From Thioalkalivibrio sp. (lineage in GTDB: Bacteria > Pseudomonadota > Gammaproteobacteria > Ectothiorhodospirales > Ectothiorhodospiraceae): a stretch of 5,517 bases of DNA. The stretch lies in assembly GCA_007120575.1 (NCBI GenBank), contig SKNJ01000334.1:1-5517 (forward strand), in the 5' to 3' direction. The notes beneath the pieces were generated by a model that saw only the letters and a list, made by a program, of their open reading frames with translations, made no database searches and was not told the DNA's origin. This document shows, piece by piece, positions 1 to 5,278 of the stretch; positions within the stretch are counted from its first letter, which is position 1, and each line of letters starts with the position of its first letter. Made by a program: the position numbers and the translations under genes.

Positions 1-842
1 GCCATACTCTTGCCACAGCCACTCACCCCCATGAACAGGATCCCCGCAGGCAACGGCACCCCGTCGCGATACGCCTGTTCCGAAAACAGCGAGGCCCGCG
101 TGCGTACCCATTCCTTCAGATTCTCCAGCCCGCCGATGTCGTCGAGTGAACGCTGTGGCGGATAGAATTCCAGCACGCTCTCCTTGCGCAGGATCTGGGC
201 CTTCTCCTCCTGCACCTCGGCCAGCATGTCCTCCTCCGGCAGCGCCTTGCCCCGGAACAGCCGCGCGCTCAGATGCCCCACCTCGTTCAGCGACAGGCCG
301 CGCATCCCGGCCGCCAGCCGAAACAACAGCTCGCGCGGAAACTCACCCGCGCCCTTCACCCGCTCGAGGTAGGTCATGACCTCCTCCTCGGCGGGCAGGT
401 CCATTTCGACCAGAAACATCTCCTTCTTCAGCGTCTCCGGCAGCTGTAACAACGGATGACTGACAAACACCACGTGCCCGCCATTCTTGAGCTGGTAGTA
501 GAGATCCCGCAGGCCCCGCACCAGCGCCGGATCCGCGTCGAACCATGCCGGGAGGTCCTTCAGGAGATACATGCACGGCGGACTGTCCTTATCATTCGCG
601 ATCCGCGCCACCGCCGCCCGCGGATCCAGGGTCGGCGTCTCTGGATCGTCGTGCTCGCCGAATCCGTGCGAGGCTGACCAGACCCGCAGCCGGTCATCGG
701 CATTGAAATAGGAATGTGCCACCTGGGCCAGCAGCCGCTGCATGCGATCCTCGTCCCAGCCAAGCAGGTAGTACAGCGGGTAGCGCGAGCGCAGGCCACG
801 CAGGATCTTGCGAATCGTGGGATTCTGGACAGCTGCAGCCAT
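1..842 (-). CDS. Ycf46-like AAA+ ATPase, N-terminal part (cut by left edge)
   Basis: This reading frame stays open from an ATG at 842 to the left edge and gives 280 residues. It ends just inside the first ATP-binding motif: Walker A is GVSGCGKS at residues 272-279. Before it lies the lead-in DDIGGLENLKEWVRTR (234-249), typical of the ATPase module of Ycf46-type proteins. Residues 1-200 match the divergent N-terminal half of that family: RSRYPLYYLLGWDEDRM near 18, YLLKDLPAWFD near 92, and LRDLYYQLK near 111. Full-length members are roughly 490-500 residues, so Walker B, the sensors and the arginine finger should lie outside the window. Family members are AAA+ ATPases of poorly known role, and one cyanobacterial member has been linked to inorganic-carbon use. 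ATG 842 is the only usable start after an in-frame TGA at 876-878; a weak GGA precedes it. Family assignment is from remembered motifs. The gene is divergent from the small membrane-protein gene at 1002. Confidence 0.85.
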   Translation of the reverse strand, partial: MAAAVQNPTIRKILRGLRSRYPLYYLLGWDEDRMQRLLAQVAHSYFNADDRLRVWSASHGFGEHDDPETPTLDPRAAVARIANDKDSPPCMYLLKDLPAWFDADPALVRGLRDLYYQLKNGGHVVFVSHPLLQLPETLKKEMFLVEMDLPAEEEVMTYLERVKGAGEFPRELLFRLAAGMRGLSLNEVGHLSARLFRGKALPEEDMLAEVQEEKAQILRKESVLEFYPPQRSLDDIGGLENLKEWVRTRASLFSEQAYRDGVPLPAGILFMGVSGCGKSM

Positions 843-891
843 TACCGGTCCATGTCGTTGTGTCGATGCGAGCCTTCATTGCTGTCGCCCA

Positions 892-919
892 TCAATACAT
901 CCCGCTCGCCAAATGTCCA
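892..919 (-). promoter_or_regulatory. Possible promoter for the Ycf46-like ATPase gene
   Basis: On the minus strand a TGGACA box (914-919, five of six bases of the -35 consensus) is followed after 16 bases by TATTGA (892-897), a poor -10 box matching three of six. Transcription would start near 885, about 43 bases before the ATG at 842. The position is sensible, but the weak -10 makes this a tentative call. Confidence 0.3.
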
Positions 920-942
920 TACCCGACCCCGCGACAGGAGGC

Positions 943-971
943 TTGATCGAACCCCGGCCCGCGCGTAATGT
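943..971 (+). promoter_or_regulatory. Possible promoter for the 106-residue membrane-protein gene
   Basis: TTGATC (943-948, four of six bases of the -35 consensus) and TAATGT (966-971, three of six for -10) are separated by the ideal 17 bases. A transcript starting near 978 would give a short leader carrying the AGGA ribosome-binding site at 989-992. Spacing and placement are good, but the hexamers are only moderate matches. Confidence 0.38.
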
Positions 972-1001
972 CTGAATTCGAAACAGACAGGACCCTTCAC
1001 C

Positions 1002-1322
1002 ATGCTCCGCAAACTCCACCTCCAGCACGCCAGCCGGGATCAGCAGTTCACATTTTCGCTGCTGATGCTCGCGACCGGGATCGTCCTTGTCCTGCAGGGG
1101 CCCCAGGTGCAGGAATCCACGGCCGAACTGCTGTCCAGTGTGGAATTCCCCAACCCGGCCCAGGTGATGGAGATGCGGCCGCAGACTCCTCCTCCCTGGA
1201 TCGAGGGTGACCAGGCCCTGACCGAGGAGGCCGAAGAGACCCGCGCGATCGCCATCCTCGACCGCGACGAGGCCCGCTCCACGCGCCTGCGGGAACGGCC
1301 ACAGCGCCCGTCCGGCGACTAG
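1002..1322 (+). CDS. Small single-pass membrane protein, unknown function
   Basis: This 106-residue protein was not recognised. A ribosome-binding site AGGA (989-992) sits nine bases before the ATG, which supports this start. The short basic N-terminus (residues 1-13, several Lys/Arg/His) is followed by one hydrophobic stretch, about residues 17-31 (TFSLLMLATGIVLVL). By the positive-inside rule it should be anchored in the inner membrane with its N-terminus in the cytoplasm and about 70 residues outside. The tail is proline-rich near 59-66, acidic near 69-80 and arginine-rich at 88-102, and looks disordered. There are no cysteines. An uncleaved signal anchor is more likely than a signal peptide because no good cleavage site follows the helix. 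The gene stands alone: the ATPase gene is divergent, and the next plus-strand gene starts 247 bases later. Reality of the gene is supported by the ribosome-binding site and the helix, not by homology. Confidence 0.66.
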   Translation: MLRKLHLQHASRDQQFTFSLLMLATGIVLVLQGPQVQESTAELLSSVEFPNPAQVMEMRPQTPPPWIEGDQALTEEAEETRAIAILDRDEARSTRLRERPQRPSGD

Positions 1323-1342
1323 CCCGGCACGGCCCCTGCCCT

Positions 1343-1382
1343 GCCGGCGCTACGAGCCGGCCCTGGCCGGATCATGGCCGGC
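1343..1382. repeat. GC-rich dyad cluster downstream of the small membrane-protein gene
   Basis: Several mutually exclusive hairpins are possible. GCCGGC at 1343-1348 can pair with GCCGGC at 1356-1361 across a 7-base loop, or GCCGGCC at 1356-1362 can pair with GGCCGGC at 1376-1382 across a 13-base loop. TGGCCGG is also directly repeated at 1364-1370 and 1375-1381. The cluster begins 21 bases after the stop codon at 1320-1322 and could help end transcription, but no run of T follows, so it is not a standard intrinsic terminator. The rest of 1383-1530 shows nothing recognisable. Confidence 0.35.
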
Positions 1383-1535
1383 CGCATATCCGGCACGTGC
1401 TGTCCGTTATCGGCGGGTGCTTCGCGCCCCGTCGGGTCGGGGCAGTGGCTGCCAGCCCCTGCTTCTATATCTCCTCGCCACCTCCAGGCATCCGCCGCAT
1501 GCCCGGGCCCCCTTCCGTGAATCGCTCCCCGAACC

Positions 1536-1541
1536 TATGAT
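1536..1541 (+). promoter_or_regulatory. Candidate -10 box for the TDT/SLAC1-type channel gene
   Basis: TATGAT matches five of six bases of the -10 consensus and lies 28 bases before the chosen ATG at 1570. A transcript starting near 1548 would still include the GGGAG ribosome-binding site at 1560-1564. No convincing -35 box is present: the 17-base-spaced hexamer, TTCCGT at 1513-1518, is poor. An activator-dependent promoter or a chance match are both possible. Confidence 0.28.
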
Positions 1542-1569
1542 GCGCATGACCACACGACCGGGAGACGAC

Positions 1570-2532
1570 ATGACGGAGCCGAACGAGGATCGACTCGCTA
1601 ACCTGCCAGTGCCACTGTTCGCCACAGTAATGGGTACCTCGGGCCTGGCCCTCGCCTGGCGCGCGGGCGAAACCAGCTGGGGCGGGCCAGCGGTCGCCAG
1701 TACCGGCCTGACCTGGCTCGCCACGGTACTGTTCGTCGTACTCCTCTCCGCCTACACCAGCAAGTTCCTGCAATACCGCAGACAGGTCATCGACGAATTC
1801 CGGCATCCGGTCAAGCTGAACTTCTTTCCCGCAATCTCCATCAGCCTGATCCTGCTGGCGATACTGTGGCGCCCCGATGCCCCGGAATTCGCGAAGGTGC
1901 TGTGGATCGTCGGCGCGCTCGCGCACATCATCCTCACCCTGGTAGCAATGGGACGCTGGATCGGCCATCACCCGGTCGCGATCGAACACATCAACCCTGC
2001 GTGGTTCATCCCGGTGGTCGGTAACATCCTGCTGCCGATCGGAGGAATCCCGCTGGGCTTCGTGGAGTTGTCGTGGTTCTTCTTCAGTATCGGCCTGGTG
2101 TTCTGGCTGGTACTGATGACCCTGGTCTTCTATCGCTTCATCTTCCACGACCCGTTGCCGGAACGGATGATGCCGACCCTGGTGATCGTACTGGCCCCGC
2201 CATCGGTCGGGTTCCTGTCCTGGATCGCGTTGCAGGGCGGCGTAGATGCCCCGGGCCGCATCCTGTACTACGTCGGCGCGTTCCTGTTCCTGCTGCTGCT
2301 GACCCGGATCCCGGCATTCCTGCGCCTGCCATTCTTCCTGTCCTGGTGGGCCTATTCGTTCCCGGTGGCCGCGTTCACGGTGGCCACCCTGGAACTCGGG
2401 ATGCGCCTGGACCTGCCCCTGATGGAGACCGCCGGGGTGGTGCTGCTGGCGCTGACCACCGTACTGATCCTGGGACTCGCAAACCTCACCCTGCGCGCAG
2501 CCCGTGCCGGGCGTATCTGCGTGCCGGACTAG
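1570..2532 (+). CDS. TDT / SLAC1-type anion channel or transporter (TehA family)
   Basis: This 320-residue integral membrane protein resembles the tellurite-resistance/dicarboxylate transporter (TDT) family, which includes TehA and plant SLAC1. Members are inner-membrane anion channels or carriers with ten helices in five hairpins. About ten hydrophobic segments are visible, near residues 11-30, 44-62, 84-100, 107-127, 141-160, 167-190, 201-221, 228-248, 254-276 and 283-310. Family-like motifs are LPVPLFATVMGTSGLALAW at 12-30, INPAWFIPVVGNILLP at 141-156, and SWWAYSFPVAAF at 258-269. TehA has a pore-gating phenylalanine, but I could not tell by eye which Phe corresponds here. The substrate cannot be read from sequence. 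The frame is open back to 1417, but ATG 1570 is preferred because GGGAG (1560-1564) lies five bases before it and because the upstream residues look non-membrane and non-family. ATGs at 1537, 1540 and 1546 are alternatives. Length is close to the about 330 residues of E. coli TehA. It is convergent with trxC. Confidence 0.88.
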   Translation: MTEPNEDRLANLPVPLFATVMGTSGLALAWRAGETSWGGPAVASTGLTWLATVLFVVLLSAYTSKFLQYRRQVIDEFRHPVKLNFFPAISISLILLAILWRPDAPEFAKVLWIVGALAHIILTLVAMGRWIGHHPVAIEHINPAWFIPVVGNILLPIGGIPLGFVELSWFFFSIGLVFWLVLMTLVFYRFIFHDPLPERMMPTLVIVLAPPSVGFLSWIALQGGVDAPGRILYYVGAFLFLLLLTRIPAFLRLPFFLSWWAYSFPVAAFTVATLELGMRLDLPLMETAGVVLLALTTVLILGLANLTLRAARAGRICVPD

Positions 2533-2559
2533 CCAGACCCGGCCCCCGCGGGAGGGCGT

Positions 2560-2994
2560 CTACAACTGTTCGCGCGCCCAGCGCACGATGTCCGCCGCGA
2601 CCATGGCACCGGACTGTCGGGCGACCTCCCGGCCCTCCTCGAACAGCGCCATCGTCGGGATACTCCGGATCGCGTGCTGCACGCCCAGTTCCTGCTCGGC
2701 CTCGGTATCCACCTTGGCCACCCGTACCCAGGGTTCCAGTTCGCGCGCGGCCAGGCGGAACTGCGGGGCCATCATCTTGCACGGCCCGCACCACGGGGCC
2801 CAGAAGTCCACCAGCACCGGGATGTCGTTGCGTTCCAGGTGCCTCGAGAAGCTCTCCGCGTTCAGCTCCAGCGGCTCGCCGCTGAACAGCGGCCGATGAC
2901 ACTGCCCGCATTTCGGCGCGTGCTCCATGCGGTCTTCCGGTATCCGGTTGACCGCCTCGCAGTGCGGACAGACAACATGCATCGACTTGCTCAC
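2560..2994 (-). CDS. trxC: Thioredoxin 2 (TrxC) with N-terminal zinc finger
   Basis: This 144-residue cytoplasmic protein-disulfide reductase is normally kept reduced by thioredoxin reductase. The N-terminal zinc-binding part has CPHC at residues 9-12 and CGQC at 29-32, the hallmark of thioredoxin 2. The thioredoxin fold follows, with active site WCGPC at 68-72 inside VDFWAPWCGPCKMMAP, and the cis-proline in RSIPT at Pro113. Length compares well with the 139 residues of E. coli TrxC, and no key residue is missing. The start is taken as GTG 2994: GAGG (3002-3005) lies seven bases before it, and the resulting MSKSMHVVCPHC fits the family N-terminus. ATG 2982 is a lesser alternative. The frame is also open to an ATG at 3129, which would add 45 residues that do not look like family sequence. 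E. coli trxC is OxyR-regulated; no clear OxyR site was identified here. The gene ends 27 bases from the convergent channel gene. Confidence 0.95.
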   Translation of the reverse strand: MSKSMHVVCPHCEAVNRIPEDRMEHAPKCGQCHRPLFSGEPLELNAESFSRHLERNDIPVLVDFWAPWCGPCKMMAPQFRLAARELEPWVRVAKVDTEAEQELGVQHAIRSIPTMALFEEGREVARQSGAMVAADIVRWAREQL

Positions 2995-3224
2995 GGCATC
3001 ACCTCGCTGACTCGAAATCGAAAACGCCCACCTACGGTCCTGATTGTCACGATTGCTCCACGAACACCCGCGCCTGCAGGTCCAGGAGTCTGGCGTCGGA
3101 GACGCGGCCGCAACCCGCATCCGGTCCATGTGATATCCCCACCAGCAGGGGACTCGTGTTCATCGGGACTCCGTCTCAGTGAATAGGGTCCGGGCATCGC
3201 TTTGCAAGCCCCCGGGCTCCGGCA
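2995..3224 (-). other. Non-coding leader region upstream of trxC
   Basis: These 230 bases separate trxC from the end of the three-gene unit upstream of it. No convincing sigma70 promoter was found on the minus strand: a GTGACA (-35-like, 3045-3050) lacks a matching -10. TCCCC (3136-3140) and GGGGA (3148-3152) form an inverted repeat across a 7-base loop, and GGGACTC occurs twice, at 3149-3155 and 3165-3171. These could be regulatory but are short enough to be chance. A frame continuous with trxC is open back to ATG 3129. Confidence 0.4.
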
Positions 3225-3836
3225 TCACACGGGCCGTGCATCGATCCGCCCCGTCCGACGGAACACGAACATGGCAATCCGGTGCGTAACCCACCACACC
3301 ACGCCGCAAATCACCATCACCAGGCCCAGCCAGGCGATCGGCGGCATCCATTGCTGTGGCTCGCCCACCGGCCCCCATACCCAGTTCACGTTCTGGTCCG
3401 GCGCACTCAGGAGGTACGTCAGCAACAGGATCGCCCAGCCCGCCGCCAGCCAGGGCTTCCATGCATCAGGATCGTAACCCAACCGCCATACCATCCAGAT
3501 CAGCACGAACGGCAGCGGCAGGTGATAGAGCGACAGCAGACGCACAAACAGCGGGATCTCGGGATTGTACATATAGTGCACGATCCCCAGTGGCGCACTG
3601 CCGCCAAGGATCAGACTGAGCACAAAATCCACGACCCAGGCCAGTTCCGGCATTGCTACCGCCACCAGCAGCATGCTGGCCAGCCGCCGGTCTTCCAGCC
3701 ACGCCGCGACCAACCCGCCGAGCAGCGCGACATTCGAGAGCCACAGGAAATTCAGCCAGCCGTGTTCCACCGCGTAGACCGGTACCAGGAGGATCACGAA
3801 TGCCAGATAAACCAGCTTGAACGGCAGAGGAAACAA
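3225..3836 (-). CDS. Six-helix membrane protein of unknown function
   Basis: This 203-residue inner-membrane protein has hydrophobic segments near residues 5-23, 30-47, 53-77, 97-118, 128-145 and 165-185. It resembles a family I know only as uncharacterised membrane proteins. Recurrent features are LWLSNVALL at 31-39, an acidic residue in the third helix (WVVDF, Asp70), YMYNPEIP at 89-96, SLYH at 102-105, RLGYD at 118-122, and NVNWVWGP at 149-156. There are almost no cysteines (only Cys177), so it is not itself a dithiol carrier like CcdA/DsbD. The first codon is TTG at 3836. It is the only start between the in-frame TGA ending the preceding gene (3849-3851) and the first helix, and no clear ribosome-binding site precedes it, so it probably depends on translation of the TlpA-like gene 12 bases upstream. 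It is the last gene of the unit. Function is not inferred beyond membrane location. Confidence 0.82.
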   Translation of the reverse strand: MFPLPFKLVYLAFVILLVPVYAVEHGWLNFLWLSNVALLGGLVAAWLEDRRLASMLLVAVAMPELAWVVDFVLSLILGGSAPLGIVHYMYNPEIPLFVRLLSLYHLPLPFVLIWMVWRLGYDPDAWKPWLAAGWAILLLTYLLSAPDQNVNWVWGPVGEPQQWMPPIAWLGLVMVICGVVWWVTHRIAMFVFRRTGRIDARPV

Positions 3837-3848
3837 GCGCGTGCCGGG

Positions 3849-4391
3849 TCAGTCGTCCAGCAACTCGCGCACACGCGCGCGCAGTTCCGGCGCATCGAAC
3901 TCCCGGGCACCGATCGCGCGATAGGCCATGCGTCCCTCGCGATCGAGGATAAAGGTGGTCGGGATACCACGTACCGGCCAGGCCTCGATCACCGCGGAAT
4001 CACGATCCAGGAGCAGCGGGAAGTCCACCGGATAGTCGGCCGTGAAGAAGAAGATACGCTCGGCATCCTCGCCCACGTTCACGCCCAGCACCACCAGTCC
4101 CTGGTCGCGCTTGTCCTCCCACAGGCGCTGCAGCGACGGCAACTCCTCGCGGCATGGCGGACACCAGGTTGCCCAGAAATTCACCACCACCACCTGGCCC
4201 CGGTACTGTTCCAGGCGGTGCCATTCGCCGTCCATGTCCTCGAGTTCGAAGGTGGGGGCCTGCGGGTGTTCCAGCAGCGGGGTCAGCTGACCCTCCGCGG
4301 CCCCACTCGTCAACGGCAGGGCAAGCAACAGGAATGCGCACAGGATGGCCCGCCCCCTCGAGGATGCCACGTACAAGTCGGGTACCCGCAT
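3849..4391 (-). CDS. TlpA-like periplasmic thioredoxin (thiol:disulfide oxidoreductase)
   Basis: This 180-residue exported thioredoxin-fold protein belongs to the TlpA/ResA/AhpC-TSA-like group, which usually acts as a reductant of protein disulfides outside the inner membrane, for example in cytochrome c maturation or copper-centre assembly. Residues 1-33 form a signal sequence: arginines near 11-14, hydrophobic core ILCAFLLLALPL at 16-27, and probable cleavage near SGAAEG. The mature domain has an APTFELEDMDG lead-in at 45-55, active site WCPPC at 76-80 within VVNFWATWCPPCREELPSL, and the cis-proline in RGIPTTF at Pro144. ATG 4391 is chosen because it overlaps the preceding stop (TGATG) and has GGAGG about nine bases before it; the frame is open further upstream but only antisense to the previous gene. 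The specific partner cannot be read from sequence. The two-cysteine exported protein encoded just before it is the most obvious candidate. CcmG/DsbE is a related alternative, but no ccm genes are nearby. Confidence 0.92.
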   Translation of the reverse strand: MRVPDLYVASSRGRAILCAFLLLALPLTSGAAEGQLTPLLEHPQAPTFELEDMDGEWHRLEQYRGQVVVVNFWATWCPPCREELPSLQRLWEDKRDQGLVVLGVNVGEDAERIFFFTADYPVDFPLLLDRDSAVIEAWPVRGIPTTFILDREGRMAYRAIGAREFDAPELRARVRELLDD

Positions 4392-5014
4392 CACTGACCC
4401 CCTCCCTCGCCGGCACACCCCAGGTCGGAAAGGACCGCGCGGCGATCCGTCCCGGCAGCGGACCACCGCAACACCAGGTCGAATTGGTCTCCGGGGTTGC
4501 GGTCGACCATCACCATGCCCATCAGCCAGTCACCCGGCTCGAAACGATGTTCGGTGGGGAAAAGCGCCCAGCGAAACGCGATGCGCGCGGAGTCCGCCAC
4601 TCCCAGATCCTCCCAGATCGCCTGCCAGTCCCGATTCAGTCTGAGCCGGTCCGCCCCTGCCCTGCCACGGGTACGCCAGCGCGCCAGATCCAGTTCGATC
4701 GGCTCCTCGGCATGCGTGTTGCGCACAATGCCCTGGAACACGCAGGCCTCCGCAACCACCTCCGCCTGCCCGGCGGAAAATCCCCGCCCCATGAAGAACG
4801 CCCGCGTCTGGTCCGGAAGCAACTGCGCCAGCTCCAGCGAGAGACCCTGGCCCTGCCAGTGCCAGCGCACCAGACCCGAGTCCGGGTCGGCCTCCGCTTT
4901 CAGCGAACCCTGCCCGTAGGCGGGGCCGCCGGCGACCACGCCCGGCGCCACGAATAGACACAGGCCCCCTGTCAGCACGGCACCCGCGGCAATACGCACA
5001 ATCCGCTGCCCCAT
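4391..5014 (-). CDS. Exported two-cysteine protein, unknown function
   Basis: This is a 207-residue predicted periplasmic protein. The N-terminus is a signal peptide: MGQRIVR, a hydrophobic core at about 8-25, and a likely cleavage near VAGGPAYGQ at 27-35. It has no lipobox. The mature part contains exactly two cysteines, Cys91 (AEACVFQGIVRNTH) and Cys200 (SDLGCAGEGG), which could form a disulfide. Other notable stretches are SLELAQLLPDQTRAFFMGRG (59-78), LNRDWQAIWEDLGV (126-139) and FRWALFPTEHRFEPGDW (147-163). These look like a conserved family seen elsewhere as hypothetical proteins, but I know no function for it. Two ATGs are close: GAGG (at about 5024-5027) is nine bases before ATG 5014 but only three before ATG 5020, so 5014 is preferred; 5020 adds two residues. 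The stop overlaps the start of the TlpA-like gene by one base, suggesting translational coupling. It is the first gene of the unit, behind the promoter at 5077-5104. Confidence 0.84.
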   Translation of the reverse strand: MGQRIVRIAAGAVLTGGLCLFVAPGVVAGGPAYGQGSLKAEADPDSGLVRWHWQGQGLSLELAQLLPDQTRAFFMGRGFSAGQAEVVAEACVFQGIVRNTHAEEPIELDLARWRTRGRAGADRLRLNRDWQAIWEDLGVADSARIAFRWALFPTEHRFEPGDWLMGMVMVDRNPGDQFDLVLRWSAAGTDRRAVLSDLGCAGEGGGQ

Positions 5015-5076
5015 CGGCATACCCCTCTTGCCCCACTGGATCCCTTTCGCGTGAGCGCACCCAACCGCATACCCAA

Positions 5077-5104
5077 CTTATAGCGGGCCCCAGCCACCTT
5101 GCAA
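5077..5104 (-). promoter_or_regulatory. Sigma70-type promoter for the three-gene thiol-redox unit
   Basis: On the minus strand TTGCAA (5099-5104, four of six for -35) is followed after 16 bases by TATAAG (5077-5082, five of six for -10). Transcription would start near 5070, giving a leader of about 55 bases before ATG 5014. It is the best-looking promoter in the window, in the right place and orientation for the genes at 5014-3225. Confidence 0.55.
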
Positions 5105-5200
5105 CCTGCCACGGAGACGCTCGCCACTCGGCTGCTCCCGGGCGTTGCCTTCAACCGGCCAGAGTCATTGTCGTCAGGTCGTGCGGGCGGCTTTTCGATC

Positions 5201-5206
5201 TATACT
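5201..5206 (+). promoter_or_regulatory. Candidate -10 box upstream of the GYF_2-like gene
   Basis: TATACT matches five of six bases of the -10 consensus and stands out in GC-rich DNA. No good -35 lies 16-18 bases upstream (GTCGTG at 5178-5183 is poor). Transcription from here would start near 5213 and give a leader of about 66 bases to the GTG at 5279. The rest of 5105-5200 shows nothing recognisable. Confidence 0.35.
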
Positions 5207-5278
5207 CCGGAGTCACCATGCCGGCACGCAGCGCAACGCTCGAAACCGCAGGCGCATCCAGGCAACCGGGGACGCGAA

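Noticed and set aside
1040..1302. Minus-strand frames opposite the 106-residue protein (1040-1282 and 1048-1302)
   Set aside because: Neither has a ribosome-binding site or a recognisable motif, while the plus-strand frame has both a ribosome-binding site and a membrane helix.
1417..1569. N-terminal extension of the channel protein to ATG 1417
   Set aside because: The extra 51 residues look unlike the family, the candidate -10 box lies inside them, and ATG 1570 has a well-spaced GGGAG site.
1465..2148. 227-residue minus-strand frame opposite the channel gene
   Set aside because: It lies antisense to a clear ten-helix membrane protein; its polar Gln/Asp/Arg-rich composition is the complement of that gene's hydrophobic codons.
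2542..2557. Bidirectional terminator between the convergent channel gene and trxC
   Set aside because: GCCC/GGGC arms give only four pairs before a mismatch, around the palindrome CCCGCGGG, and there is no T run on either strand.
2073..2885. 270-residue plus-strand frame overlapping the end of the channel gene and trxC
   Set aside because: It is Pro/Arg/Gly-rich and runs through two well-supported genes on opposite strands.
3205..3218. Terminator after the membrane-protein gene
   Set aside because: The AGCC/GGCT stem on the minus strand is only four to five pairs and is not followed by a T run.
3282..4397. 371-residue plus-strand frame spanning 3282-4397
   Set aside because: It is antisense to two recognisable genes (the membrane protein and the TlpA-like thioredoxin) and is rich in His, Gln and Arg, with no family-like motifs.
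4154..4957. 267-residue plus-strand frame opposite the exported protein and the TlpA-like gene
   Set aside because: It is antisense to two supported genes and has low-complexity Pro/Arg/Ala composition.
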